Shown here: piece after piece, positions 8,190 through 17,908 of the stretch
Position numbering within the stretch: the first letter of the stretch is position 1
How the letters are laid out: every line of letters begins with the position of its first letter
Program-made: the position numbers and the translations under genes
Notes under the pieces: generated by a model
Database searches by the model: none
The model's input: only the letters and a program-made list of their open reading frames with translations
Told to the model about the DNA's origin: nothing
Source: JBCCTJ01 sp039198585
Lineage (GTDB): Bacteria > Bacteroidota > Bacteroidia > Cytophagales > Amoebophilaceae
Length of the DNA: 35,103 bases
Assembly (NCBI GenBank): GCA_039198585.1
Contig: JBCCTJ010000009.1
Span: 1-35,103 of the forward strand
Direction: 5' to 3'

Positions 8190-8360
8190 TTTTAGCTAGC
8201 TGTAGCGAGGATGTGCATGGTAAGCCGATGTGTGTTTTGTTGATAAGGCATGGCATTTTTGGGTGTTATGACCTATGGAGAGGTGCAATGTGCTTGTAGG
8301 TTTATTGATCTTGGGGGCTGCAACGTTTTTGTGGTATTGAGCCTCTTGGTAAGCTTCGAT

Positions 8361-8403
8361 GATTAAACAAATGAGAGATGCAAGTTAGCATCTTTCTTTA
8401 ATC
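8361..8403. other. Two-part inverted repeat upstream of the Nudix gene
   Basis: GATTAAA (8361-8367) pairs with TTTAATC (8397-8403), and inside it AGATGC (8376-8381) pairs with GCATCT (8388-8393) around a 6-nt loop. It lies about 90 bp before the Nudix start. It may be a terminator or regulatory hairpin, but no U-tract follows. Confidence 0.3.
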
Positions 8404-8491
8404 AGGGCTTTTGCAAACGTCAACAAGTTTTTAAGCCTGCTTACTTTTGAAGCGATTGGTTATATTGGACACCGTTTAAAAGATATTTTAT

Positions 8492-8956
8492 ATGAACCCA
8501 GAACCTAGCAAGGCATTACTGGCTGTTAATCTCATCGTACAGCAACAAAAAGAAGTACTCCTAATCCTACGTCAAAACACAGGGTATGCAGATGGCCTTT
8601 ACAGTCTACCCGGTGGTAGGGTAGATGCTGGCGAATCACTAACGAAAGCTATCATACGGGAAGCCCAAGAAGAGATAGGCATCGAATTGTGCTTAGCAGA
8701 CTTGAGTTTTTTCATGCTAATGCAAGCACCTATGGCAGGGCACAACATTTATGACAATGTACTGCATGCTTTTTTTCTTACGCACTCTTGGTCAGGAAAT
8801 ATTGTTAACAATGAACCACACAAATGCAGAAAAGTACGCTTTTTTAGACTTGGTCAACTACCTGCCCACATGACCTATTACAGCCGAAAAGTATTGTATC
8901 ATCTAGCTAATCCCACTCAAAAACCCATGTATACACATGTAAAAAGAGTGGTTTAG
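8492..8956 (+). CDS. Nudix hydrolase
   Basis: The protein has 154 residues, a normal size for a single-domain Nudix enzyme. The Nudix box lies at residues 42-64: GRVDAGES, then REAQEEIGI, matching GX5EX7REUXEEXGU with the metal-binding glutamates present. LYSLPGG precedes it, as in many nucleotide-sugar or (d)NTP pyrophosphohydrolases. Enzymes of this family split nucleoside diphosphates linked to another group and often clean up oxidised nucleotides. The substrate cannot be told from sequence. It is the only plus-strand gene among minus-strand exported-protein genes and has no signal peptide, so it probably acts in the cytoplasm and is unrelated to its neighbours. It sits inside the B-A-B-A repeat arrangement, which suggests insertion or rearrangement there. 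Confidence 0.9.
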   Translation: MNPEPSKALLAVNLIVQQQKEVLLILRQNTGYADGLYSLPGGRVDAGESLTKAIIREAQEEIGIELCLADLSFFMLMQAPMAGHNIYDNVLHAFFLTHSWSGNIVNNEPHKCRKVRFFRLGQLPAHMTYYSRKVLYHLANPTQKPMYTHVKRVV

Positions 8957-9059
8957 GCAGCATACTGACACCAATCTCCATACTCATTAGTTTCCTGCTC
9001 GAATGAGTCCTAGATCCTGCAAAGCAAATACTATGGCATCTTATGAACTGCTGGCATGC

Positions 9060-9450
9060 TTATACAGATATTCAGATTTTCAACAATGCTCTCAATAGTT
9101 TTGCGGCTCCTGAGTCGCTTATTTTATGGGATTGGAGATCGCCTCTTATGCCTTTCTTTTTATGAGCTTCCTTAGGTATTGCTTCTATTGAGGGTATAGG
9201 AAGCCGGGTTGGGTTTTTTATTGGGTTAATGAAGATAAAGTTATTTTGAATCAAATATAGAGTCCCGGATGAGCTGGTTTCCTGGTATTTGAAGGAGACA
9301 TAAGTTTTTTAGTAAGTTCTTGTTCTTTTCTAAATATTTTCGTCTCACGATTAAGTTTTTTTATAACCTTTTTGCTAGTCGATCAAAGCGCTCATCCGTA
9401 ACTGTGCTTGATGCGTACAGGCTGTATATACTAGATGGTAGTAATTAGGC
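9060..9450 (-). pseudogene. Remnant of a zinc-finger-type exported gene (leader and coil only)
   Basis: On the minus strand, below cassette B copy 2, the translation gives LLPSSIYSLYASS, a match to the leader end of the zinc-finger protein at 5442-6575. A coil-like stretch follows (RRKYLEKNKNLLKNL), broken by stops (for example TAA after RLAKRL). Another frame then gives INPIKNPTRLPIPSIEA and HKKKGIRGD, reminiscent of the Pro/Lys-rich region before the fingers. No finger remains. No ATG is preserved in phase because a TAA lies inside the leader. It is best read as a third, dead member of the family. Confidence 0.5.
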
Positions 9451-9605
9451 ATTTTTGACAATGCTATTGTTGATTAGGTGATATGTCATCGATGTTTTGG
9501 GGTGCGATGTTGTTTTTTTCTTTTTCGGGGCAAACATTTATACAAAATTGTTGCATAAATGTTTATTTAGTGCTTTTTTGTGGGAAGTAATAGGATTTAT
9601 CAGTG
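9408..9605 (-). repeat. Leader/upstream cassette B, copy 2
   Basis: This copy pairs with 6495-6720 through the shared blocks described there. It precedes the zinc-finger-type remnant at 9060-9450. Its presence shows that this remnant and the gene at 5442-6575 came from the same ancestor, promoter included. Confidence 0.6.
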
Positions 9606-9766
9606 GGCTGTACGGTGTGATATACCGTGATTGGGTATGTTAGATAAGGGAGCTAGCAGCCCCATATGGGTGTGGGTGCAAAGCCCCAGGTATATAAAAA
9701 TCAGAAGCAGGGTGCGTGTGCTTTGTGTGTAGTGGTATAAAATGCTAGTGTTCTTCTTGAGCATCT

Positions 9767-11221
9767 CTATGTATATTTAAATAGATAAATCTTGCTTTGA
9801 TCAGTCTGATTTTCAGTTGTACACGAGAAGACATTGCTATCTGAAATGAAATTATACGTTAGCATTGGTTTAGTGTGGTCGAGTCTATGAATACATTGAC
9901 ATGCTTTATCAGTAATTACGAATAAATAAACATGCTCATAAGTAGCTATTACAAATTGCTTAGGTGCTATAGTTACAATATTGTTTAGAACAACTTGTTG
10001 TCTATGATAATTTAGCCCCGTTGATCTCATATGGTTCATAGAAATAGTTGCTATGTATTCCAATGTAGGCGTACTGAATAACATAAGATTATTTTTTTTC
10101 GCACTGTGAGCAAAAAAATGATGATTTGATAGGCTTTTTAAGCCACCATCTATAACTGGATCGCCTTTTATAGGGATGATCTTGACAGCCTTCATGGCTG
10201 CTATATCATATATTTGTATTTTCGTTCCATTATAACCTAAAAACGCCATGCGTGTCTCCGATAAAAGACAACACCCTCCCGTGATCATTTGTTTTTCGAG
10301 CAAAATAGAATTGGGAGGCTGATTTTTACCTACCTTCCACTTTATCAAACGACACTTTTCATCAATAGTCAAGCAGATTGCAGCATCAGCGCATAAAAGC
10401 AATCCGTTTTGATTTAAAATTCTACTGTCTATGCTCCATCTGTTGACTTGTTGTAAGGCAGCTTGACCTTTACGTAGGTTAGTCTCATACACACTTATTT
10501 GTGCTTTGAAGAAGCTATCCGTTAAAAAAAATATATACCTCTTATTGAAAAAAAAGTCAAAATTGTCCCCATCGGATACTTTATATTCCAATAATGGGCA
10601 GAACTTTTTTAGCGACCATATGGCCGCTTTTTGGAACTTATCAGTGGTAATAAACAGGCTATTATTCAATGGGTTACACGAACCGATAGGAAAAAAGGGC
10701 TTGCTAAACTCCTTGACTTTTTCACCAGATACTGGATCCCATAACTTTAGCTTGTCCTTATCAGACGAAGTAAGTATGAATTTTTTATGCGCAAAAAGTA
10801 ATAGACAAAACATTGTATTCGACTGGTGTTTTTTTATTACAAGTTGATGTACATTTGTTTTACCAGTTATATCCCCTTCATACAGGGTACAGACTTGTAT
10901 ATCCTGTATAGAACATGGATAGGATAAAGTACTAAAGTCATTGTGGCCCAAATAAATATTATTCAAAACAGGGATAGAAAACGAACTAACAGGTTCTATT
11001 TTTCTAATGGGTTGAGTGTACTTATTAATGATAGCATTGATAGGTTTTATGATAATAGAAGGATTAACTTTCTGTTTTACATAGCCTTCTACAAGCAAGG
11101 GATGTGGAGCACCTGCTTGGCTATTGATAGGAACCTGTGTAGCATGGAGGCTGGAACCACTACAAGCAAGTAGTAATGAGCCCATGAATGCTTTTGCATA
11201 TTTTTTATACAAATGATACAT
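9767..11221 (-). CDS. Exported beta-propeller (WD40-like) protein
   Basis: The protein has 484 residues. The N-terminus MYHLYKKYAKAFMGSLLLAC is a signal peptide that ends in a lipobox-like LLAC, so Cys20 may be lipidated. Cleavage after SLHA is the alternative. LLVEGYVKQ near residue 45 matches the pseudogene at 6857-8107. The rest has repeated WD40-like blades: HKKFILTSSDKDKLKLWDP, FITTDKFQKAAIWSL, and CLTIDEKCRLIKWKVG. Such propellers are protein-interaction scaffolds, so no enzymatic role is expected. It would act in the periplasm or at the cell surface. The gene is intact, stands alone on the minus strand and is probably the functional paralogue of the broken gene. Confidence 0.75.
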   Translation of the reverse strand: MYHLYKKYAKAFMGSLLLACSGSSLHATQVPINSQAGAPHPLLVEGYVKQKVNPSIIIKPINAIINKYTQPIRKIEPVSSFSIPVLNNIYLGHNDFSTLSYPCSIQDIQVCTLYEGDITGKTNVHQLVIKKHQSNTMFCLLLFAHKKFILTSSDKDKLKLWDPVSGEKVKEFSKPFFPIGSCNPLNNSLFITTDKFQKAAIWSLKKFCPLLEYKVSDGDNFDFFFNKRYIFFLTDSFFKAQISVYETNLRKGQAALQQVNRWSIDSRILNQNGLLLCADAAICLTIDEKCRLIKWKVGKNQPPNSILLEKQMITGGCCLLSETRMAFLGYNGTKIQIYDIAAMKAVKIIPIKGDPVIDGGLKSLSNHHFFAHSAKKNNLMLFSTPTLEYIATISMNHMRSTGLNYHRQQVVLNNIVTIAPKQFVIATYEHVYLFVITDKACQCIHRLDHTKPMLTYNFISDSNVFSCTTENQTDQSKIYLFKYT

Positions 11222-11685
11222 AATAGTAAAGGTTGATGCCGAAACTACTGGTTTGACATATGATTGAGTTTATCCAAAATCCTATCAAATTTATCGTTTA
11301 GCAGCCAAAACGTGGATCAGTTTGATGCTTACTACCTACATAGCGTTTCAGTATTTCGGTTGCATTCAGTAGCAAGTAGACTTGGCTTTGATTATTTGTA
11401 CGGCTAAATCAATCTAAATATAGATATCTTTTCTAAAAAAAACAACCCTACTACGCCTTGACTTTGGTAATCCGCTCTACCCTATCAAGTTATGCAATAG
11501 CTAGTGGTGTATTGGTTAAGAAAGCCAACCTGCACTTACCTAAACGTCGTTATGAAAGCCAGCACAGGCCTATTTATTGCTGTTGTATCTTATGATATGA
11601 TGCGTATAAATCTAACCACATCTCTCTCTCATAAGTGTTGCCATGATTCGCTAGATGTTTCATTATAAGAGCATTCATGGAGCAT
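11222..11685. other. Gene-free stretch
   Basis: No sustained open frame is seen on either strand. A plus-strand stretch near 11500 reads YAIASGVLVKKANLHLPKRR before a stop and could be debris of a mobile element, but there is not enough to identify it. The part next to 11221 should hold the promoter of the exported propeller gene. Confidence 0.4.
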
Positions 11686-12498
11686 CTAGATGAGCTTTCT
11701 TTTTTGTAAAAAGTAATCGGTATTTTTTTGGTCTGTAAAAGGAAAGGTTAGACTATAATTAAAGACTTCTTCCATACCACGAGAGACAAAAGAACTATAG
11801 TATACTTCCATGTCAATACTTATAAAGAACTTATTGTCGTATCTAAAAAGGGTCATATTAAGTATCTCATACCTATAAGAATCATTACGATGGTATTTTC
11901 CGACTATTTTGTTTAAAGCACCCCAAAAAGATGTTTCTTTTTCATAGGTTGCTTTTCTTAATTCATTCTTACCGCTTGCGTATTGTTCTATAGCGTCTTT
12001 TATTATTTGAACTAACTCTACATTTTCTTGGTTTTTTGACTGAACCCTTTTTTGTAGCAAACAAAAGTATGGTTTGCTTAGTTGTCTAAGATTTTTAAGG
12101 CTTATTTTGATTTTTTTCACATCGTAACATGGTGTTGGTATGGGTATCAGTTGATTTTTTTCAAAATTTATTATGTATGCTTTGTAATTGGTGAGTAGGA
12201 ATGCTCCTTTTTTCTTTTTGATAGGAAAAATATACTGTAACCTTTCTTTTTTCCTTAAAGTTAGTAAAAGATATGTACGCAAAGAACCTTTTTCATCCAC
12301 TAAGTTTTCCACGTCAAGATATAGTATCAATGAAGCAGCGGTATCAACTAATATATAGCGATGAGCGATAATGGCTACTTCTTTTTTCTTAAAGCTTTTT
12401 TCCCTTGGCATGATATAATGTCCTGATTTTTTAATTGTATAATGCCTAGTTTTCGTTTTTTTCAGCTTATTTTTGAATACTTTTTCCTGAGCGATCAC
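11686..12498 (-). CDS. Hypothetical protein, lysine-rich
   Basis: The frame gives 270 residues from a GTG at 12498. Tandem stops lie just upstream, so the start is at or below this point. An ATG at codon 30 (MPREKSFKKKEV) is an alternative. No signal peptide or membrane segment is seen. The protein is Lys/Tyr-rich with alternating strands (YILVDTAASLILYLDVENL, GAFLLTNYKAYIINF) and a central helix (VQIIKDAIEQYAS). The strand-rich first half could be part of a propeller and the gene a truncated relative of its larger neighbour, but I see no matching motif. No family is recognised. Confidence 0.6.
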   Translation of the reverse strand: MIAQEKVFKNKLKKTKTRHYTIKKSGHYIMPREKSFKKKEVAIIAHRYILVDTAASLILYLDVENLVDEKGSLRTYLLLTLRKKERLQYIFPIKKKKGAFLLTNYKAYIINFEKNQLIPIPTPCYDVKKIKISLKNLRQLSKPYFCLLQKRVQSKNQENVELVQIIKDAIEQYASGKNELRKATYEKETSFWGALNKIVGKYHRNDSYRYEILNMTLFRYDNKFFISIDMEVYYSSFVSRGMEEVFNYSLTFPFTDQKNTDYFLQKRKLI

Positions 12499-12775
12499 TA
12501 CGATAGCGCTTTACTATTGCAGGAGGTAATTTAAAGCCTGCTCCCTCAGGCGAATTTTGAGGGGCTTACCCCCATCTCTATCAAAGTTCATTTTAACTAC
12601 TCCATAGCTAAAACTTCTTGCACACATCTCTTGACTTCTGACTGCCCTTCTTTAACCGAGGAAAAGTTGTTTTACTTATGAAAATTCGTAACTAGCTATT
12701 GACAGCTTCAATCATACTCATTGTTTACATCAGCTTCCGCATATCAACAGAATATTTTAAGTAAAAAAGGGACGT

Positions 12776-15700
12776 CTAGACAATAATTCCACTATGATCA
12801 TGATTGTTAAGATCTTTTGCCTGCCACACCTGAACAGTATTATCTTGTATCACACCAACATTGCCATGATTTACATGAATCCCTGTAGCAGAGTCAAGCA
12901 AGCCATCATCAATTATGTAAGCTTTCACTTTATCTAGAGGTGTTTTTTTCTTCTTTTCTTTGTCTTCATCATCACTATCAAAACCTAAGCCGATAAGAAC
13001 ATCATCGCGGTTTTTTTCTATGAATCCTTGATCATTCAGTTCAATATAGCCCAACTTCCTTTCTTTGACGTTTATATTAAGTCCGCTAGATGGATCGAGA
13101 ATAAAGAATATAGCAGACTCTTTCATAGGATCAGTAGTCATGGATAGAATACTACCCAGAAGCTCGTTAGTATATGTACTAGCTAATATGGTAAAGGGAA
13201 TGTTATTAAGGTTTTTTTTATTTACTCTAATCTGGATTCTGGTAGCTTCTTGTTCGAAATTTTTTACTTGATCTGGATTTTTCCAATAAAGAATATTAGA
13301 TCCTTTTCTAGCAGTCGCGTACAAGGTTTGATTGCGAGGATTGAACACGACACAGCTAGTATGAATATTTTTCATGTGCACACGTTGTACTTTATAATTG
13401 TTATCATCTTCTTTATAAGTGCATGGAAACTTAAAGAAATAGTCTTTGCTATCAATACCATAAATAGAGGGAGTTTTAGACTTTTTATCTATGTACAAAT
13501 ATTTCATCGTATGCTTTACACGAAAACAGCGCATGAGTGAAACTTTATGGAGTATTTTATTATAATTGCTCCTTTTCAACTCCCATATGACAACAGCATT
13601 TTCAGGATAGAAACCAACCAAAACAGTACCTTTCGAGTCAGATTTAATATGATAGGGCCCCCCAATTTCTTTTGTTTTATTAGCTTTCTTTTTATTATTC
13701 TTGGGCATCTGAGTAGATAGTTCTCCTTTCTCATTTAGAAAAAGAGGAGGAAGTGTTAGGTATGCCTCTTGATTACTAGGATCATCCCATATTCTTACAG
13801 TGCGCTTTTTGTTGCCTTTTGTCAGGGAAATTAATACACGACTGTCTTCTACATAAGCAAGATGAGTAACACGACTATTTTTATCTTCAGAAGCTGATAT
13901 AACTAAAGAAGGTTTAGGCTTTTCGTTTGTTCCATCAGTATCAGGCAAGTATCTAGACCAGATGAGTATCTGCCCATTGCTATCCCCGGTATAAATATTC
14001 TTGCTAGAAAAAGTAATAGCTGTAAAGACATTGGTTTGCTTTTTTTTGCTAGTGAGAGGCTTCTTTTTAGTGAAATTGGTATAGTCAAGTGTACTGCTCA
14101 AAGTAAAAGAGTTATTACCTAAGTTTTCTTTTTTAATAGGGGGTATAGGAATTCCTTCATCTTGACTGGTTGATTTTTTCAGTAAGATACATCCTCTACG
14201 TTGTGTACCTATCCAAAGTGATTCCCCATCAATACTACTAACTCTCATACTATTGATTTTTATCTTGTCATTACTCAGAAGAATAGAATCGTCAGTGATA
14301 GAATAGGATACATTAACTTGAGAAAGGTTATTGTTCTCTTGAATCTTTTTTTTCATTGCTCTAAGTTTCTCCAGCTTTGACAGAGGTTGAGTCACTGTAT
14401 CAGGGGAAACCATAGAGCGCAATAGTAAGGCATGTACATATTTTTTTATACCTACTAGTGCATATTCATCATAGAGTGTAAAAGATAATACTTGGATACT
14501 AGCTTGATGAGTAAAACTAGCAAGCTGAATAGCACCTGCTCTTTGATTTTGTAAAACTACAATTTTACCATCTATTCCCCCGGTTAAGATATACCCATTA
14601 TGAGTAATTATAATAGAACTGATAGCTTCCCCATGGAGAGCAGGAAATTTGGCACATTGCTCAAGCTGTAAAGGGGTACCTTGATCAGCTGCATGATTAA
14701 TAGATACATCCCATATGACAAGATCACCTTTTCTAGAACCTGTGTAGAGCCTATTGAGTACATGAGATTGATAGCCTGCTAAAGCATGTATAGGACAATC
14801 GATATAATTTTTATTACCTTTTTTATTAAAATTAAATAGATAATAAAGTAAGTTGTTTTGATCTTCACTATCATCCTGTTTTTTCTTCTTAGCTTCGTTA
14901 ATTTTAGGAACTTCTACCATTTCCTTTTCATCATCTTCATGGCCATCAATAACATTTTGGTAAATAGGAAATGACAATTCACTTTTATTTAATGATAGTG
15001 ATTTTTTGGGCAGTAATCTATCGGGGAAGCAGATCAGCAACTCCCCTCTAAAACTACTAGAAAAAATTACATTCTCGTGATGATACCTATGAACCACAAT
15101 ACTGCTTATCCTGCCTTTACAAGGTTTGCTAAACTTATATTGATTATCAAATTTTTTTCCTTGATTATCTAGTTTTACAACGGAGATATGACTACCATTG
15201 GCAATATATAAATAACGCTGATCTTCACTAAGCACCATAGCTCCTACTGTATCAGATAGCTCAAGATTGGCTTGATGATGAGGCATGAATTTATCATTCT
15301 CTTGATCAATAGATGAGGTTACAATATGCACTTTCCTAGCTGCTCCTAGATAGAGAACCCCTTGACTATTTTGCTCAATACAAAAGATCGGTTCGGCTAT
15401 TTTTATGCTTGCTTTAGGAACCCACCTTCCCACTTTTTTGTGGTAGGGAACATGGTATATCTCTAAGGTACCATCATAAAAGAGTGCATAAATTCTCCCA
15501 TCATGTAGTAGTAGTTTATGCAGTATATGCTGAGGGAATTGATTGGGAGGAAACTTAGTTGGAAAGATAAATGGCTCTTCATTCTCTTCTTCCTCATCAT
15601 TTTCTTTTAGCTGATTGATTTCACTAACTTTAAATAGTACAATACTTCCATAACAACTTCCTCCAAACAATAAACTGCCCCTTTCTGATAAAGTTATTTT

Positions 15701-16813
15701 GTTGATCAGCAAAGAAGATAGCCTAACGAAAATATCACCGTTAGGTTGTAGCCCTCTACCAGCAATACTTGTATAGCCGACAAAGCCCCCCTTTTTACTG
15801 TAACCACCGAAGTAAAGACGCTTTCTTTTTCTATCTACTGCCAAAGAGGTTAGCCTACGCTTTTGATTGTTATCACCATCAAAAACATGTTGATTGATAT
15901 TAAGTACAACAGCTTTTTGTGATTGCTCCGCTTGATTGAGGTGTCCTTTGATGATTACCTCTTCATCTTCTTCTATTTGATCAAGCTCTTTTGGCTTGCT
16001 TTGCAGAACTACTTTTTGATAAATTTGATTACCTGCAGTACCTACAAAGAGAATTACATCATGAGCACTAGGTTCATAAATCAATAGGCAAGTAGGAGCT
16101 TCTTGGCCTAGCGATACAGTAGAGTCTAGCTCGAGGCTCTTACTTTTACTTTTTGTTGATTTTGAAAAAGTCCATACATTGACAACAAAAGCACTACCAT
16201 GAGTTTGCTGTTGAGAGTCAGTAGTAAAAAGCATATCCCCATTTTGAGTCATGGCCATCAAGCGAATTTTGTTCTTACTAGAACTTCCAGGTGCATTATA
16301 AGTAGTCATGTAAACAGGCGACTGCCATGCTGATTGCTGATGATTTGGCTTCATATTTTTCTTTTGATCACTTTGTAAACCATCTACTGCGCTCAAAAGG
16401 CCCACTTGATTGTCATACCCAAAAAATATAGTCTTGTCATTCTGACTCATGATCAAAGAACGTACAGTATGCTTGAGGCCTTCTGCAATAGGATATATCT
16501 TATATGTCATCGTATCTAGTACGTAAATAGATGGTGAGGGATTGCCAGAACGTGTAAAATAAATTTTGTTACCATCTTGGGTCATACATGCATCATGCAC
16601 ATAACTACCAAATTGAGGATGCTTTATAGATGCTGACTTGAGATAACTCATCTGGCTCCAATAGTGATACTCATCTTGAGGACCTCGATAGGCACTAGCT
16701 CCTTGCACAGGACTGCTACATAGTAGCCTAGCAAGAATGAAAAGAAGAGGATATCTCAGGAGTTGGAAAGTCTTTAACTTATATCGCGCAGATAATCTAT
16801 AGAACATGAGCAA
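12776..16813 (-). CDS. Giant exported beta-propeller protein
   Basis: The protein has 1345 residues. A signal peptide is clear: a basic n-region to residue 20, a core YPLLFILARLLC, then PVQGASA. The whole remaining length is made of WD40/YVTN-like blades, for example NKIYFTRSGNPSPSIYVLD, RLYTGSRKGDLVIWDVS, YILTGGIDGKIVVLQN and NIYTGDSNGQILIWSR. Acidic or Lys-rich low-complexity linkers (around EEDEEV, KENDEEEENEE and DSDDEDKEKKKK) separate blade groups, so several propellers in a row are likely. The C-terminus ends with another blade, NTVQVWQAKD. It should be exported and act as a scaffold or binding protein. The open frame is uninterrupted over 4 kb in a region full of broken genes, which argues for selection. 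It is divergent from the neighbouring RluB-like gene on the plus strand. Confidence 0.8.
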   Translation of the reverse strand: MLMFYRLSARYKLKTFQLLRYPLLFILARLLCSSPVQGASAYRGPQDEYHYWSQMSYLKSASIKHPQFGSYVHDACMTQDGNKIYFTRSGNPSPSIYVLDTMTYKIYPIAEGLKHTVRSLIMSQNDKTIFFGYDNQVGLLSAVDGLQSDQKKNMKPNHQQSAWQSPVYMTTYNAPGSSSKNKIRLMAMTQNGDMLFTTDSQQQTHGSAFVVNVWTFSKSTKSKSKSLELDSTVSLGQEAPTCLLIYEPSAHDVILFVGTAGNQIYQKVVLQSKPKELDQIEEDEEVIIKGHLNQAEQSQKAVVLNINQHVFDGDNNQKRRLTSLAVDRKRKRLYFGGYSKKGGFVGYTSIAGRGLQPNGDIFVRLSSLLINKITLSERGSLLFGGSCYGSIVLFKVSEINQLKENDEEEENEEPFIFPTKFPPNQFPQHILHKLLLHDGRIYALFYDGTLEIYHVPYHKKVGRWVPKASIKIAEPIFCIEQNSQGVLYLGAARKVHIVTSSIDQENDKFMPHHQANLELSDTVGAMVLSEDQRYLYIANGSHISVVKLDNQGKKFDNQYKFSKPCKGRISSIVVHRYHHENVIFSSSFRGELLICFPDRLLPKKSLSLNKSELSFPIYQNVIDGHEDDEKEMVEVPKINEAKKKKQDDSEDQNNLLYYLFNFNKKGNKNYIDCPIHALAGYQSHVLNRLYTGSRKGDLVIWDVSINHAADQGTPLQLEQCAKFPALHGEAISSIIITHNGYILTGGIDGKIVVLQNQRAGAIQLASFTHQASIQVLSFTLYDEYALVGIKKYVHALLLRSMVSPDTVTQPLSKLEKLRAMKKKIQENNNLSQVNVSYSITDDSILLSNDKIKINSMRVSSIDGESLWIGTQRRGCILLKKSTSQDEGIPIPPIKKENLGNNSFTLSSTLDYTNFTKKKPLTSKKKQTNVFTAITFSSKNIYTGDSNGQILIWSRYLPDTDGTNEKPKPSLVISASEDKNSRVTHLAYVEDSRVLISLTKGNKKRTVRIWDDPSNQEAYLTLPPLFLNEKGELSTQMPKNNKKKANKTKEIGGPYHIKSDSKGTVLVGFYPENAVVIWELKRSNYNKILHKVSLMRCFRVKHTMKYLYIDKKSKTPSIYGIDSKDYFFKFPCTYKEDDNNYKVQRVHMKNIHTSCVVFNPRNQTLYATARKGSNILYWKNPDQVKNFEQEATRIQIRVNKKNLNNIPFTILASTYTNELLGSILSMTTDPMKESAIFFILDPSSGLNINVKERKLGYIELNDQGFIEKNRDDVLIGLGFDSDDEDKEKKKKTPLDKVKAYIIDDGLLDSATGIHVNHGNVGVIQDNTVQVWQAKDLNNHDHSGIIV

Positions 16814-17010
16814 AATGGTTGAGTAAAAAGAAATTAAACTAGCTTATAGAACAAGTATAACAACAAAAGTCGTTATAACAAAATATCATTATTGTTTCCA
16901 ACAATAGCCATAATTAACCACTATGGTATACCAGATTCTTTACTGATTACCGATAGTAGGGTTTGCGTCTTTGTAAGATTTTTTTCAAATTTGAGTCGAT
17001 CATTATAATC

Positions 17011-17718
17011 ATGCGACTTAACCAATTTATTGCACATGCAGGTGTTTGTTCTCGAAGAAAAGCAGATATACTTATTGCGCAGGGAAGTATTAGAGTCAAC
17101 GGGATAATGGCTAAGCATCCAAGTATCCAAGTAAAAGATAGTGATCAAGTGACTTATCAAGGAAGGCTCCTTGAACAAGAAGAAAAAGTCTATTGGATGA
17201 TGAACAAACCTACCAACTCTATTACTACCCTTGACGATGAACAAAACAGAAAGACAGTGAAGAGTTATTTACCAAAAAATAGTCAATTGCCTAGAGTCTA
17301 TCCAGTAGGAAGACTAGACCGCAATACAACTGGCTTACTCTTATTAACTAACGATGGATATCTGGCAAAATCTTTAGCGCATCCTTCCCAAGGCATTAAC
17401 AAAACATATGAGGTATTGCTGAACCGAGCACTAACAAAAAATGATTTAGAAAGTATCAAAAAAGGCTTAAGGCTAGAAGATGGCATAGCATCTGTAGATG
17501 CCATTTACCCGAGTAACACAAGCTATAAGCGTTTTTTACTTCAGCTACATAGTGGCAAAAATCGAATAATCCGCAGGATATTCGACAAGCTTAACCATCG
17601 TATTCTTGCATTAGATCGTATTGAATATGCTGGACTTCGTTTAGGTAGTTTATCACGTGGGCAAACAAGACGTTTGACAAAAAAAGAGGTAAAGAGTCTT
17701 TATCATCAAGTAAAATAA
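17011..17718 (+). CDS. RsuA/RluB-family pseudouridine synthase
   Basis: Residues 1-60 are an S4 RNA-binding domain (MRLNQFIAHAGVCSRRKAD, then GSIRVNG). The catalytic domain follows with YWMMNKP and VGRLDRNTTGLLLLTNDG, where the Asp near residue 103 is the catalytic nucleophile, then KTYEV and the SGKNRIIRR motif. At 235 residues it is complete and fits RluB/RluE/RsuA-type enzymes, which convert a uridine in 23S or 16S rRNA to pseudouridine. I take ATG 17011 because the S4 domain starts there. The open frame extends up to a TTG at 16963. The exact rRNA target, and so the gene name, cannot be set from this sequence. Confidence 0.9.
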   Translation: MRLNQFIAHAGVCSRRKADILIAQGSIRVNGIMAKHPSIQVKDSDQVTYQGRLLEQEEKVYWMMNKPTNSITTLDDEQNRKTVKSYLPKNSQLPRVYPVGRLDRNTTGLLLLTNDGYLAKSLAHPSQGINKTYEVLLNRALTKNDLESIKKGLRLEDGIASVDAIYPSNTSYKRFLLQLHSGKNRIIRRIFDKLNHRILALDRIEYAGLRLGSLSRGQTRRLTKKEVKSLYHQVK

Positions 17719-17760
17719 CTAAAGTGGAGAAGTCATTTTTTATTTACATTCCTAAGCACG

Positions 17761-17862
17761 ATGGCACATGAACTTACTTACCTATATATCTTTACGATTA
17801 TTATTTTTCTATTACTTTTGGGGGGTATGACTTTTGTAAGTAAATCATGCTTATTTTATTAG
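17761..17862 (+). CDS. Possible 33-residue single-pass membrane peptide
   Basis: ATG 17761 opens a frame to TAG 17860-17862. It encodes MAHELTYLYI, then a hydrophobic FTIIIFLLLLGGMTFV, then a short polar tail SKSCLFY. The layout, one membrane helix with a short tail, is that of a small membrane protein. It lies between a pseudouridine synthase and a pyrG pseudogene. It may equally be the remaining start of a longer membrane protein. Confidence 0.3.
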   Translation: MAHELTYLYIFTIIIFLLLLGGMTFVSKSCLFY

Positions 17863-17908
17863 ACTAAAATCATTTTTAGGGTTACAATAGTTCAAAGTTA
17901 TCACATAT

